A stretch of DNA of 64,000 nucleotides, taken from assembly GCA_016712865.1 (NCBI GenBank), contig JADJQH010000008.1, positions 682,001 through 746,000 of the forward strand. The letters are read 5' to 3'. Shown in pieces: positions 10,201 to 19,232 of this stretch (the stretch's first letter is position 1; each line of letters starts with the position of its first letter). The notes beneath the pieces were generated by a model, which made no database searches, was not told where the DNA came from, and was given only the letters and a program-made list of their open reading frames with translations. Source of the DNA: Dokdonella sp. Its GTDB lineage: Bacteria > Pseudomonadota > Gammaproteobacteria > Xanthomonadales > Rhodanobacteraceae. The position numbers and the translations under genes were made by a program.

Positions 10201-13200
10201 AACAGTGGCGGCAGCGCGGCGACGGGCGTGGAGTTTGCCGAAGCGCCGAGCGCGGGCCTGACGGTGACGGGCATCGTGGCCGGACCGGTGCCGCCAGGCT
10301 CGAATGCGGGCACCTGCACGGTGACCGGCTGCACGGGCATCACGGTGGGTGCGGGCGAGACGCTCAGCTACACGGTGAGTGCGACGGTGGAGAACCCGCT
10401 GACGCAGACGGTGTACACGAACCTGATCACGCCGACGGGCGGCACCTGCGCGCCGGGCGCGTGTGAGGTGGATACGCCGACGGCGGGCAATGTGTCGATG
10501 ACGAAGGTGTTGGCCTCGGGCGGTCCGACCGCGGAGGCGGGCGAGACGCTGACCTACACGGTGACGCTGACGAACAGTGGCGGCAGCGCGGCGACGGGCG
10601 TGGAGTTTGCCGAAGCGCCGAGCGCGGGCCTGACGGTGACGGGCATCGTGGCCGGACCGGTGCCGCCAGGCTCGAATGCGGGCACCTGCACGGTGACCGG
10701 CTGCACGGGCATCACGGTGGGTGCGGGCGAGACGCTCAGCTACACGGTGAGTGCGACGGTGGAGAACCCGCTGACGCAGACGGTGTACACGAACCTGATC
10801 ACGCCGACGGGCGGCACCTGCGCGCCGGGCGCGTGTGAGGTGGATACGCCGACGGCGGGCAATGTGTCGATGACGAAGGTGTTGGCCTCGGGCGGTCCGA
10901 CCGCGGAGGCGGGCGAGACGCTGACCTACACGGTGACGCTGACGAACAGTGGCGGCAGCGCGGCGACGGGCGTGGAGTTTGCCGAAGCGCCGAGCGCGGG
11001 CCTGACGGTGACGGGCATCGTGGCCGGACCGGTGCCGCCAGGCTCGAATGCGGGCACCTGCACGGTGACCGGCTGCACGGGCATCACGGTGGGTGCGGGC
11101 GAGACGCTCAGCTACACGGTGAGTGCGACGGTGGAGAACCCGCTGACGCAGACGGTGTACACGAACCTGATCACGCCGACGGGCGGCACCTGCGCGCCGG
11201 GCGCGTGTGAGGTGGATACGCCGACGGCGGGCAATGTGTCGATGACGAAGGTGTTGGCCTCGGGCGGTCCGACCGCGGAGGCGGGCGAGACGCTGACCTA
11301 CACGGTGACGCTGACGAACAGTGGCGGCAGCGCGGCGACGGGCGTGGAGTTTGCCGAAGCGCCGAGCGCGGGCCTGACGGTGACGGGCATCGTGGCCGGA
11401 CCGGTGCCGCCAGGCTCGAATGCGGGCACCTGCACGGTGACCGGCTGCACGGGCATCACGGTGGGTGCGGGCGAGACGCTCAGCTACACGGTGAGTGCGA
11501 CGGTGGAGAACCCGCTGACGCAGACGGTGTACACGAACCTGATCACGCCGACGGGCGGCACCTGCGCGCCGGGCGCGTGTGAGGTGGATACGCCGACGGC
11601 GGGCAATGTGTCGATGACGAAGGTGTTGGCCTCGGGCGGTCCGACCGCGGAGGCGGGCGAGACGCTGACCTACACGGTGACGCTGACGAACAGTGGCGGC
11701 AGCGCGGCGACGGGCGTGGAGTTTGCCGAAGCGCCGAGCGCGGGCCTGACGGTGACGGGCATCGTGGCCGGACCGGTGCCGCCAGGCTCGAATGCGGGCA
11801 CCTGCACGGTGACCGGCTGCACGGGCATCACGGTGGGTGCGGGCGAGACGCTCAGCTACACGGTGAGTGCGACGGTGGAGAACCCGCTGACGCAGACGGT
11901 GTACACGAACCTGATCACGCCGACGGGCGGCACCTGCGCGCCGGGCGCGTGTGAGGTGGATACGCCGACGGCGGGCAATGTGTCGATGACGAAGGTGTTG
12001 GCCTCGGGCGGTCCGACCGCGGAGGCGGGCGAGACGCTGACCTACACGGTGACGCTGACGAACAGTGGCGGCAGCGCGGCGACGGGCGTGGAGTTTGCCG
12101 AAGCGCCGAGCGCGGGCCTGACGGTGACGGGCATCGTGGCCGGACCGGTGCCGCCAGGCTCGAATGCGGGCACCTGCACGGTGACCGGCTGCACGGGCAT
12201 CACGGTGGGTGCGGGCGAGACGCTCAGCTACACGGTGAGTGCGACGGTGGAGAACCCGCTGACGCAGACGGTGTACACGAACCTGATCACGCCGACGGGC
12301 GGCACCTGCGCGCCGGGCGCGTGTGAGGTGGATACGCCGACGGCGGGCAATGTGTCGATGACGAAGGTGTTGGCCTCGGGCGGTCCGACCGCGGAGGCGG
12401 GCGAGACGCTGACCTACACGGTGACGCTGACGAACAGTGGCGGCAGCGCGGCGACGGGCGTGGAGTTTGCCGAAGCGCCGAGCGCGGGCCTGACGGTGAC
12501 GGGCATCGTGGCCGGACCGGTGCCGCCAGGCTCGAATGCGGGCACCTGCACGGTGACCGGCTGCACGGGCATCACGGTGGGTGCGGGCGAGACGCTCAGC
12601 TACACGGTGAGTGCGACGGTGGAGAACCCGCTGACGCAGACGGTGTACACGAACCTGATCACGCCGACGGGCGGCACCTGCGCGCCGGGCGCGTGTGAGG
12701 TGGATACGCCGACGGCGGGCAATGTGTCGATGACGAAGGTGTTGGCCTCGGGCGGTCCGACCGCGGAGGCGGGCGAGACGCTGACCTACACGGTGACGCT
12801 GACGAACAGTGGCGGCAGCGCGGCGACGGGCGTGGAGTTTGCCGAAGCGCCGAGCGCGGGCCTGACGGTGACGGGCATCGTGGCCGGACCGGTGCCGCCA
12901 GGCTCGAATGCGGGCACCTGCACGGTGACCGGCTGCACGGGCATCACGGTGGGTGCGGGCGAGACGCTCAGCTACACGGTGAGTGCGACGGTGGAGAACC
13001 CGCTGACGCAGACGGTGTACACGAACCTGATCACGCCGACGGGCGGCACCTGCGCGCCGGGCGCGTGTGAGGTGGATACGCCGACGGCGGGCAATGTGTC
13101 GATGACGAAGGTGTTGGCCTCGGGCGGTCCGACCGCGGAGGCGGGCGAGACGCTGACCTACACGGTGACGCTGACGAACAGTGGCGGCAGCGCGGCGACG

Positions 13201-16200
13201 GGCGTGGAGTTTGCCGAAGCGCCGAGCGCGGGCCTGACGGTGACGGGCATCGTGGCCGGACCGGTGCCGCCAGGCTCGAATGCGGGCACCTGCACGGTGA
13301 CCGGCTGCACGGGCATCACGGTGGGTGCGGGCGAGACGCTCAGCTACACGGTGAGTGCGACGGTGGAGAACCCGCTGACGCAGACGGTGTACACGAACCT
13401 GATCACGCCGACGGGCGGCACCTGCGCGCCGGGCGCGTGTGAGGTGGATACGCCGACGGCGGGCAATGTGTCGATGACGAAGGTGTTGGCCTCGGGCGGT
13501 CCGACCGCGGAGGCGGGCGAGACGCTGACCTACACGGTGACGCTGACGAACAGTGGCGGCAGCGCGGCGACGGGCGTGGAGTTTGCCGAAGCGCCGAGCG
13601 CGGGCCTGACGGTGACGGGCATCGTGGCCGGACCGGTGCCGCCAGGCTCGAATGCGGGCACCTGCACGGTGACCGGCTGCACGGGCATCACGGTGGGTGC
13701 GGGCGAGACGCTCAGCTACACGGTGAGTGCGACGGTGGAGAACCCGCTGACGCAGACGGTGTACACGAACCTGATCACGCCGACGGGCGGCACCTGCGCG
13801 CCGGGCGCGTGTGAGGTGGATACGCCGACGGCGGGCAATGTGTCGATGACGAAGGTGTTGGCCTCGGGCGGTCCGACCGCGGAGGCGGGCGAGACGCTGA
13901 CCTACACGGTGACGCTGACGAACAGTGGCGGCAGCGCGGCGACGGGCGTGGAGTTTGCCGAAGCGCCGAGCGCGGGCCTGACGGTGACGGGCATCGTGGC
14001 CGGACCGGTGCCGCCAGGCTCGAATGCGGGCACCTGCACGGTGACCGGCTGCACGGGCATCACGGTGGGTGCGGGCGAGACGCTCAGCTACACGGTGAGT
14101 GCGACGGTGGAGAACCCGCTGACGCAGACGGTGTACACGAACCTGATCACGCCGACGGGCGGCACCTGCGCGCCGGGCGCGTGTGAGGTGGATACGCCGA
14201 CGGCGGGCAATGTGTCGATGACGAAGGTGTTGGCCTCGGGCGGTCCGACCGCGGAGGCGGGCGAGACGCTGACCTACACGGTGACGCTGACGAACAGTGG
14301 CGGCAGCGCGGCGACGGGCGTGGAGTTTGCCGAAGCGCCGAGCGCGGGCCTGACGGTGACGGGCATCGTGGCCGGACCGGTGCCGCCAGGCTCGAATGCG
14401 GGCACCTGCACGGTGACCGGCTGCACGGGCATCACGGTGGGTGCGGGCGAGACGCTCAGCTACACGGTGAGTGCGACGGTGGAGAACCCGCTGACGCAGA
14501 CGGTGTACACGAACCTGATCACGCCGACGGGCGGCACCTGCGCGCCGGGCGCGTGTGAGGTGGATACGCCGACGGCGGGCAATGTGTCGATGACGAAGGT
14601 GTTGGCCTCGGGCGGTCCGACCGCGGAGGCGGGCGAGACGCTGACCTACACGGTGACGCTGACGAACAGTGGCGGCAGCGCGGCGACGGGCGTGGAGTTT
14701 GCCGAAGCGCCGAGCGCGGGCCTGACGGTGACGGGCATCGTGGCCGGACCGGTGCCGCCAGGCTCGAATGCGGGCACCTGCACGGTGACCGGCTGCACGG
14801 GCATCACGGTGGGTGCGGGCGAGACGCTCAGCTACACGGTGAGTGCGACGGTGGAGAACCCGCTGACGCAGACGGTGTACACGAACCTGATCACGCCGAC
14901 GGGCGGCACCTGCGCGCCGGGCGCGTGTGAGGTGGATACGCCGACGGCGGGCAATGTGTCGATGACGAAGGTGTTGGCCTCGGGCGGTCCGACCGCGGAG
15001 GCGGGCGAGACGCTGACCTACACGGTGACGCTGACGAACAGTGGCGGCAGCGCGGCGACGGGCGTGGAGTTTGCCGAAGCGCCGAGCGCGGGCCTGACGG
15101 TGACGGGCATCGTGGCCGGACCGGTGCCGCCAGGCTCGAATGCGGGCACCTGCACGGTGACCGGCTGCACGGGCATCACGGTGGGTGCGGGCGAGACGCT
15201 CAGCTACACGGTGAGTGCGACGGTGGAGAACCCGCTGACGCAGACGGTGTACACGAACCTGATCACGCCGACGGGCGGCACCTGCGCGCCGGGCGCGTGT
15301 GAGGTGGATACGCCGACGGCGGGCAATGTGTCGATGACGAAGGTGTTGGCCTCGGGCGGTCCGACCGCGGAGGCGGGCGAGACGCTGACCTACACGGTGA
15401 CGCTGACGAACAGTGGCGGCAGCGCGGCGACGGGCGTGGAGTTTGCCGAAGCGCCGAGCGCGGGCCTGACGGTGACGGGCATCGTGGCCGGACCGGTGCC
15501 GCCAGGCTCGAATGCGGGCACCTGCACGGTGACCGGCTGCACGGGCATCACGGTGGGTGCGGGCGAGACGCTCAGCTACACGGTGAGTGCGACGGTGGAG
15601 AACCCGCTGACGCAGACGGTGTACACGAACCTGATCACGCCGACGGGCGGCACCTGCGCGCCGGGCGCGTGTGAGGTGGATACGCCGACGGCGGGCAATG
15701 TGTCGATGACGAAGGTGTTGGCCTCGGGCGGTCCGACCGCGGAGGCGGGCGAGACGCTGACCTACACGGTGACGCTGACGAACAGTGGCGGCAGCGCGGC
15801 GACGGGCGTGGAGTTTGCCGAAGCGCCGAGCGCGGGCCTGACGGTGACGGGCATCGTGGCCGGACCGGTGCCGCCAGGCTCGAATGCGGGCACCTGCACG
15901 GTGACCGGCTGCACGGGCATCACGGTGGGTGCGGGCGAGACGCTCAGCTACACGGTGAGTGCGACGGTGGAGAACCCGCTGACGCAGACGGTGTACACGA
16001 ACCTGATCACGCCGACGGGCGGCACCTGCGCGCCGGGCGCGTGTGAGGTGGATACGCCGACGGCTGCGAACGTCAGCTTGGTCAAGACATTGACGGCCGA
16101 GAACGGAACAGTGGCGGGTGTCGCTGAGCCGGGTGAAACCTTGACCTACACGATCACGCTGACCAACAACGGTGGCGTGAACGCGAATGGTGTCGGTATT

Positions 16201-17739
16201 ACTGATGTGCTGGATCCGAATGTCGGCTTCGTGAGTGCCGACAACGGGGGCGTGTTTGGTGCCGGTTCGGTGACCTGGACGGGCTTGACGGTCAATGCCG
16301 GTGGCAATCTGGTGCTGACCGTGCAGACGCAGGTTGCCGATCCGATTCCCGCTGGCGTGACGCAGATCCTGAACCTGGTTCATGTCACCGGCTCGACACC
16401 GCCTGCATGTCCGCCGGGCGGGCCGCAGTGCGTCATCACGCCGACCCTGGCCAATCTTGCCGTGAACAAGGTTCTGTCGGGCGAGAGCATCACTGCTGAC
16501 GGTATCGCCGAGCCAGGTGAGGTACTTACCTACACGATCACGGTGAGCAATGCCGGTGGTACGGTGGCGCTGAACACGATCATCAATGAAGTGGTGCCGC
16601 AGAACACGACCTTCGTTGCCGACTCGCCCAACATCTGGGTGGGTTGCGCGGATGGAGCGGCTGCAGGTACCGCATGTGACACGATCGTGGACGTGCCGGC
16701 GCAATCGGGCGGCACGCCAGGGACGATCAGCGTGGACTTCATGGTGCTTGTCGATGATCCGCTGGCGGTGGGCGTAACCTCGATCTTCAACGCGGTCGCA
16801 CTCAACGATGGGACGCCGCCGGATTGCGTGGCCTTGCCGACCAGCCCAGGCTGCGCGGTGGTGCCGACTGCGAACCTGCGTCTGACCAAGGTGGTGGATT
16901 CGGTTGCGCCGACTGGACCGGGTCGTTACCGCGTGACTTACCGCATCGATATCGTGAACCTGGGAGGTTCGGCAGGCAGCTACACGCTGACCGACACCTT
17001 TGGATTCCCGGGCAGCGGCGTGGTGTACACCGGCAACGCACGGGTCACGACGGCGGGTGGCACGATCAATCCGGCCCTGGTCGGCGGGGAGTACGTGCCA
17101 AACAATGGCACGATGGTGCAGATCTCCGACAACAGCGTCGTCTTGGCCATCGGTGCGACGCACACCTACTCGGTGAGCGTGCCGATCGGCGTGCAACCGG
17201 GCAATCTGCAGGATGGAACCTGCACCGGCGCGACCGGCAACGGCCTGTACAACGCGGCTTCGATCACCGGCACGGTGGTGCTCGACAGCGCGGCGTGTGC
17301 ACCGGTGGGCAGTGACGTGCCGCTGATCCATCTGGTCAAGACCGTTACACTCGGGCAGGATGCCGATGGCGACAACTACGGTGATGTTGGCGATGTGCTG
17401 GAGTACGAATTCACGATCAGCAACCCGGGTGCCTTGCCCTTGACCCCGGTGCAGTTGTTCGATCCGCGACTGCAGAGTCTGCAGTGCGATCCGCTGACGA
17501 TCGGAGGCCAGCCGTTGCGCGTGATTCCGGGAGACGAGCTGTACCGCGACGAGTTCGATGTGGCCTTGGGCGGTGCCTTGCAGCCGGGTGATGAAGTGCA
17601 CTGCACCGGCACCTACACGCTGACCGCAGCCGATGTATTGCGCCGCCAGGTGGTCAATACTGCGACGGCGACGGGCACCGCAGTGGGTGGTCCGTCGGTC
17701 TCTTCGGTCTCCACGGCAATTTTCACGATGTTCCCCTGA
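4285..17739 (+). CDS. Giant secreted DUF11-repeat protein, main part with the 30-copy array
   Basis: The frame is open from 4216. The first possible initiation codon is a TTG at 4285 with no ribosome site and no signal peptide, so this is very likely not a separate gene but the continuation of the CDS that starts at 1552. Layout: two DUF11-type domains (to about 4911), 30 copies of a 124-residue DUF11 unit (4912-16064), then four or so divergent DUF11-like domains (16065-17739). Each unit carries YTVTLTNSGG and YTVSATV strands and four Cys (GTCTVTGC and GGTCAPGAC), suggesting disulfides formed after export. The protein ends FTMFP with no membrane anchor, cell-wall signal or autotransporter barrel. 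A DUF11 partner gene starts 10 bp downstream. DUF11 proteins are thought to be surface or adhesive; the exact role is unknown. Confidence 0.8.
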   Translation: MYVDNVRFTCTGTTAAIRDNVPAGANPDLINGIPANLVVGGDNFVLDAGQAMTVTYQVTINPGVGTFWQITNTASASSTEVPTPVSGSATVNVFVPTPALNTVKTLSGNADGDGSGTVTPGDVLSYLVTVTNTGNIPLTNVVVTDSLITPTGGTTPCASVPVGGTCTLTGTYLVTAGDVTIGSITNTGTGDSNETPPDDDILVTPVAGTVSMTKVLASGGPTAEAGETLTYTVTLTNSGGSAATGVEFAEAPSAGLTVTGIVAGPVPPGSNAGTCTVTGCTGITVGAGETLSYTVSATVENPLTQTVYTNLITPTGGTCAPGACEVDTPTAGNVSMTKVLASGGPTAEAGETLTYTVTLTNSGGSAATGVEFAEAPSAGLTVTGIVAGPVPPGSNAGTCTVTGCTGITVGAGETLSYTVSATVENPLTQTVYTNLITPTGGTCAPGACEVDTPTAGNVSMTKVLASGGPTAEAGETLTYTVTLTNSGGSAATGVEFAEAPSAGLTVTGIVAGPVPPGSNAGTCTVTGCTGITVGAGETLSYTVSATVENPLTQTVYTNLITPTGGTCAPGACEVDTPTAGNVSMTKVLASGGPTAEAGETLTYTVTLTNSGGSAATGVEFAEAPSAGLTVTGIVAGPVPPGSNAGTCTVTGCTGITVGAGETLSYTVSATVENPLTQTVYTNLITPTGGTCAPGACEVDTPTAGNVSMTKVLASGGPTAEAGETLTYTVTLTNSGGSAATGVEFAEAPSAGLTVTGIVAGPVPPGSNAGTCTVTGCTGITVGAGETLSYTVSATVENPLTQTVYTNLITPTGGTCAPGACEVDTPTAGNVSMTKVLASGGPTAEAGETLTYTVTLTNSGGSAATGVEFAEAPSAGLTVTGIVAGPVPPGSNAGTCTVTGCTGITVGAGETLSYTVSATVENPLTQTVYTNLITPTGGTCAPGACEVDTPTAGNVSMTKVLASGGPTAEAGETLTYTVTLTNSGGSAATGVEFAEAPSAGLTVTGIVAGPVPPGSNAGTCTVTGCTGITVGAGETLSYTVSATVENPLTQTVYTNLITPTGGTCAPGACEVDTPTAGNVSMTKVLASGGPTAEAGETLTYTVTLTNSGGSAATGVEFAEAPSAGLTVTGIVAGPVPPGSNAGTCTVTGCTGITVGAGETLSYTVSATVENPLTQTVYTNLITPTGGTCAPGACEVDTPTAGNVSMTKVLASGGPTAEAGETLTYTVTLTNSGGSAATGVEFAEAPSAGLTVTGIVAGPVPPGSNAGTCTVTGCTGITVGAGETLSYTVSATVENPLTQTVYTNLITPTGGTCAPGACEVDTPTAGNVSMTKVLASGGPTAEAGETLTYTVTLTNSGGSAATGVEFAEAPSAGLTVTGIVAGPVPPGSNAGTCTVTGCTGITVGAGETLSYTVSATVENPLTQTVYTNLITPTGGTCAPGACEVDTPTAGNVSMTKVLASGGPTAEAGETLTYTVTLTNSGGSAATGVEFAEAPSAGLTVTGIVAGPVPPGSNAGTCTVTGCTGITVGAGETLSYTVSATVENPLTQTVYTNLITPTGGTCAPGACEVDTPTAGNVSMTKVLASGGPTAEAGETLTYTVTLTNSGGSAATGVEFAEAPSAGLTVTGIVAGPVPPGSNAGTCTVTGCTGITVGAGETLSYTVSATVENPLTQTVYTNLITPTGGTCAPGACEVDTPTAGNVSMTKVLASGGPTAEAGETLTYTVTLTNSGGSAATGVEFAEAPSAGLTVTGIVAGPVPPGSNAGTCTVTGCTGITVGAGETLSYTVSATVENPLTQTVYTNLITPTGGTCAPGACEVDTPTAGNVSMTKVLASGGPTAEAGETLTYTVTLTNSGGSAATGVEFAEAPSAGLTVTGIVAGPVPPGSNAGTCTVTGCTGITVGAGETLSYTVSATVENPLTQTVYTNLITPTGGTCAPGACEVDTPTAGNVSMTKVLASGGPTAEAGETLTYTVTLTNSGGSAATGVEFAEAPSAGLTVTGIVAGPVPPGSNAGTCTVTGCTGITVGAGETLSYTVSATVENPLTQTVYTNLITPTGGTCAPGACEVDTPTAGNVSMTKVLASGGPTAEAGETLTYTVTLTNSGGSAATGVEFAEAPSAGLTVTGIVAGPVPPGSNAGTCTVTGCTGITVGAGETLSYTVSATVENPLTQTVYTNLITPTGGTCAPGACEVDTPTAGNVSMTKVLASGGPTAEAGETLTYTVTLTNSGGSAATGVEFAEAPSAGLTVTGIVAGPVPPGSNAGTCTVTGCTGITVGAGETLSYTVSATVENPLTQTVYTNLITPTGGTCAPGACEVDTPTAGNVSMTKVLASGGPTAEAGETLTYTVTLTNSGGSAATGVEFAEAPSAGLTVTGIVAGPVPPGSNAGTCTVTGCTGITVGAGETLSYTVSATVENPLTQTVYTNLITPTGGTCAPGACEVDTPTAGNVSMTKVLASGGPTAEAGETLTYTVTLTNSGGSAATGVEFAEAPSAGLTVTGIVAGPVPPGSNAGTCTVTGCTGITVGAGETLSYTVSATVENPLTQTVYTNLITPTGGTCAPGACEVDTPTAGNVSMTKVLASGGPTAEAGETLTYTVTLTNSGGSAATGVEFAEAPSAGLTVTGIVAGPVPPGSNAGTCTVTGCTGITVGAGETLSYTVSATVENPLTQTVYTNLITPTGGTCAPGACEVDTPTAGNVSMTKVLASGGPTAEAGETLTYTVTLTNSGGSAATGVEFAEAPSAGLTVTGIVAGPVPPGSNAGTCTVTGCTGITVGAGETLSYTVSATVENPLTQTVYTNLITPTGGTCAPGACEVDTPTAGNVSMTKVLASGGPTAEAGETLTYTVTLTNSGGSAATGVEFAEAPSAGLTVTGIVAGPVPPGSNAGTCTVTGCTGITVGAGETLSYTVSATVENPLTQTVYTNLITPTGGTCAPGACEVDTPTAGNVSMTKVLASGGPTAEAGETLTYTVTLTNSGGSAATGVEFAEAPSAGLTVTGIVAGPVPPGSNAGTCTVTGCTGITVGAGETLSYTVSATVENPLTQTVYTNLITPTGGTCAPGACEVDTPTAGNVSMTKVLASGGPTAEAGETLTYTVTLTNSGGSAATGVEFAEAPSAGLTVTGIVAGPVPPGSNAGTCTVTGCTGITVGAGETLSYTVSATVENPLTQTVYTNLITPTGGTCAPGACEVDTPTAGNVSMTKVLASGGPTAEAGETLTYTVTLTNSGGSAATGVEFAEAPSAGLTVTGIVAGPVPPGSNAGTCTVTGCTGITVGAGETLSYTVSATVENPLTQTVYTNLITPTGGTCAPGACEVDTPTAGNVSMTKVLASGGPTAEAGETLTYTVTLTNSGGSAATGVEFAEAPSAGLTVTGIVAGPVPPGSNAGTCTVTGCTGITVGAGETLSYTVSATVENPLTQTVYTNLITPTGGTCAPGACEVDTPTAGNVSMTKVLASGGPTAEAGETLTYTVTLTNSGGSAATGVEFAEAPSAGLTVTGIVAGPVPPGSNAGTCTVTGCTGITVGAGETLSYTVSATVENPLTQTVYTNLITPTGGTCAPGACEVDTPTAGNVSMTKVLASGGPTAEAGETLTYTVTLTNSGGSAATGVEFAEAPSAGLTVTGIVAGPVPPGSNAGTCTVTGCTGITVGAGETLSYTVSATVENPLTQTVYTNLITPTGGTCAPGACEVDTPTAGNVSMTKVLASGGPTAEAGETLTYTVTLTNSGGSAATGVEFAEAPSAGLTVTGIVAGPVPPGSNAGTCTVTGCTGITVGAGETLSYTVSATVENPLTQTVYTNLITPTGGTCAPGACEVDTPTAGNVSMTKVLASGGPTAEAGETLTYTVTLTNSGGSAATGVEFAEAPSAGLTVTGIVAGPVPPGSNAGTCTVTGCTGITVGAGETLSYTVSATVENPLTQTVYTNLITPTGGTCAPGACEVDTPTAANVSLVKTLTAENGTVAGVAEPGETLTYTITLTNNGGVNANGVGITDVLDPNVGFVSADNGGVFGAGSVTWTGLTVNAGGNLVLTVQTQVADPIPAGVTQILNLVHVTGSTPPACPPGGPQCVITPTLANLAVNKVLSGESITADGIAEPGEVLTYTITVSNAGGTVALNTIINEVVPQNTTFVADSPNIWVGCADGAAAGTACDTIVDVPAQSGGTPGTISVDFMVLVDDPLAVGVTSIFNAVALNDGTPPDCVALPTSPGCAVVPTANLRLTKVVDSVAPTGPGRYRVTYRIDIVNLGGSAGSYTLTDTFGFPGSGVVYTGNARVTTAGGTINPALVGGEYVPNNGTMVQISDNSVVLAIGATHTYSVSVPIGVQPGNLQDGTCTGATGNGLYNAASITGTVVLDSAACAPVGSDVPLIHLVKTVTLGQDADGDNYGDVGDVLEYEFTISNPGALPLTPVQLFDPRLQSLQCDPLTIGGQPLRVIPGDELYRDEFDVALGGALQPGDEVHCTGTYTLTAADVLRRQVVNTATATGTAVGGPSVSSVSTAIFTMFP
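4912..16064 (+). repeat. Tandem array, 30 copies of a 372-bp coding unit
   Basis: The unit starts recur at 4912, 5284, 5656 ... 15700, every 372 bp (124 codons). (15700-4912)/372 = 29 exactly, giving 30 copies, the last diverging after 16064. Because five units equal 31 printed lines, the lines can be compared directly, and every one I compared is identical at the base level; all 30 translated units are identical too. The first copy differs only in its preceding bases (GGCACG instead of GGCAAT) and the last fades into a diverged DUF11 copy. The period is a multiple of three, so gain or loss of copies keeps the frame. Identity including synonymous sites means recent expansion, active homogenisation or an assembly effect. 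Confidence 0.97.
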
Positions 17740-17749
17740 GGACAGGCAG

Positions 17750-19018
17750 ATGAATGGACTATTGAAATCGACTTGCGCCTTCAAGCTGTTTGCCGCGGTG
17801 TCCATGGCGTTCGTGACGCTGCAGGCAAGCGCGGGAACGCTGAACGTCACCCAGGCGCCCGACACGGCGCCTGGCTCTGGCAATACGCATGCTGGCCAGT
17901 TCGGATTGGTCGTCAGCAACATCGGTGCCGGGGATCTCTTCGACGTGCGCCTTGTTGCCGATCGCGAACACCTGGTCGACTGCGGCATGCAGACCGTGCA
18001 GGGTGGTGAGTTCGCGCCGATTGCCCTCGCATCGGGCGACAGCCTGCATTGCACCGTTTATCCGCTGGCTCAGTCCAACCTGCGCAATGCGAGCGTCGTC
18101 GCGCTGGCGCGCGACGTGGATGGCAAACGCGTGCAGCGCACGGTCAATCTGATGCGGCCGATGGGAGCGCCGGGGCAGGGCATTGCCGTGCTTGCTGGAG
18201 GCGGCATTCACGTCGATGGCAACACGGATGGTTTGCTGCAGGTTGGCGAGTCGATCAATTACCACTACACGGTACTCAATGTGGGTTCGCTTGCCTTGTC
18301 CGCACTGGCGGTTGTCGACTTTGATGGTGCGGTGACTTGTCCAAGCACTCTCGCCGTCGGCGCGTCGATGGTCTGCACGCGGGTTCATGCGATCACGGCT
18401 ACCGAAGCCGGCGCAGGCCTGGTCTTCAACCAGGTTGACCTCGCTGGCGTCGATGCGAATAGCGATCCGGTGATCGCCGGTGATTTCGTGGTCACGCAGA
18501 ATCTGGGCGGTGATGCCGGCATTCGCGTATTCAAGAGCCCCTCGTTGTTCGACGATGTCGACAACAGTGGCGTTGCCAGTATCGGTGATGTGCTGCGTTA
18601 CACCTTCGTGATCAAGAATGACAATGCGCAGACCCTGACATCGGTGAATCTGGTCGAGCCGGATCCCAGCCTGATCGACACACCAATCACCTGCAATCCG
18701 ACCACGCTCAATGGCCAACCGTTTGCTGCACTCGGCAGCGCAGTCCTGCTGTCCAACGATGTCGAGTTGTGCCAGGCCGACCACACGGTCACCGCAGCGG
18801 ATGCCGCATCGGGCTCGGCGGACAATCTCGCCGAAGCGACTGCACAGCCAGGTATCGGCGGACCGGTACAAGGCACGGGGGCTTCGGCCGTGGTGATTCC
18901 GGCCGCGCCAGCCGGGCCTGTCCTAGAAGTTGATGCCAACGCCAACTGGGCACTGCTGTTGCTGTTGGCTGCAATGGTGCTGGTTGCCGGCAGGTCGATG
19001 AAGCTGCGTCAAATCTGA
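17750..19018 (+). CDS. DUF11-like secreted protein with C-terminal membrane segment
   Basis: 422 residues. ATG at 17750 follows AGGACAG, only 10 bp after the giant gene's stop, so the two are probably co-transcribed. The N-terminus is a signal peptide (cleavage near ASA, residue 29). The body has DUF11-like beta domains (GESINYHYTVLNVGS, GDVLRYTFVIKND) with paired Cys. The C-terminus has Trp, a hydrophobic run (ALLLLLAAMVLVAG) and a short basic tail (RSMKLRQI), the architecture of IPTL-CTERM and similar sorting signals, though without a clear IPTL motif. Being anchored while the giant protein is not, it may hold or assemble the giant protein; this is inference from context only. Confidence 0.75.
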   Translation: MNGLLKSTCAFKLFAAVSMAFVTLQASAGTLNVTQAPDTAPGSGNTHAGQFGLVVSNIGAGDLFDVRLVADREHLVDCGMQTVQGGEFAPIALASGDSLHCTVYPLAQSNLRNASVVALARDVDGKRVQRTVNLMRPMGAPGQGIAVLAGGGIHVDGNTDGLLQVGESINYHYTVLNVGSLALSALAVVDFDGAVTCPSTLAVGASMVCTRVHAITATEAGAGLVFNQVDLAGVDANSDPVIAGDFVVTQNLGGDAGIRVFKSPSLFDDVDNSGVASIGDVLRYTFVIKNDNAQTLTSVNLVEPDPSLIDTPITCNPTTLNGQPFAALGSAVLLSNDVELCQADHTVTAADAASGSADNLAEATAQPGIGGPVQGTGASAVVIPAAPAGPVLEVDANANWALLLLLAAMVLVAGRSMKLRQI

Positions 19019-19064
19019 TCAGAACGCCTGGCCCGAGATGCGGGGATCCAAGGCGGTTGAATTG

Positions 19065-19100
19065 AGGGCGTGACGGATGCAGCCACCACGCCCTTTTTTT
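19065..19100 (+). terminator. Intrinsic terminator after the DUF11 pair
   Basis: Stem AGGGCGTG (19065-19072) pairs with CACGCCCT (19087-19094), followed by a run of seven T (19094-19100). It lies 47 bp after the stop at 19018, closing the giant-gene operon. Confidence 0.85.
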
Positions 19101-19232
19101 ACGCGAAAACTCGTCCTCTGGCCGGAAGACCCCGAGAGGCCACATTGGACAAGCCGGGACTGATCTGCAGGCAAGATTTCGTTTTCGTCACTCCACTGCG
19201 TATTGCTGGTGGAGTCCCTGACGAGAACGGCC

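Noticed and set aside
4912-16064. Whether the array is a CRISPR or other spacer array
   Set aside because: There are no variable spacers; the 372-bp unit is coding, in frame and continuous.
4858-18054. A 4,398-codon open frame on the minus strand across the array
   Set aside because: The unit happens to lack stops in that frame, so repeating it keeps it open. The product is Arg/His-rich, has no ribosome site, and mirrors a clear gene on the other strand.
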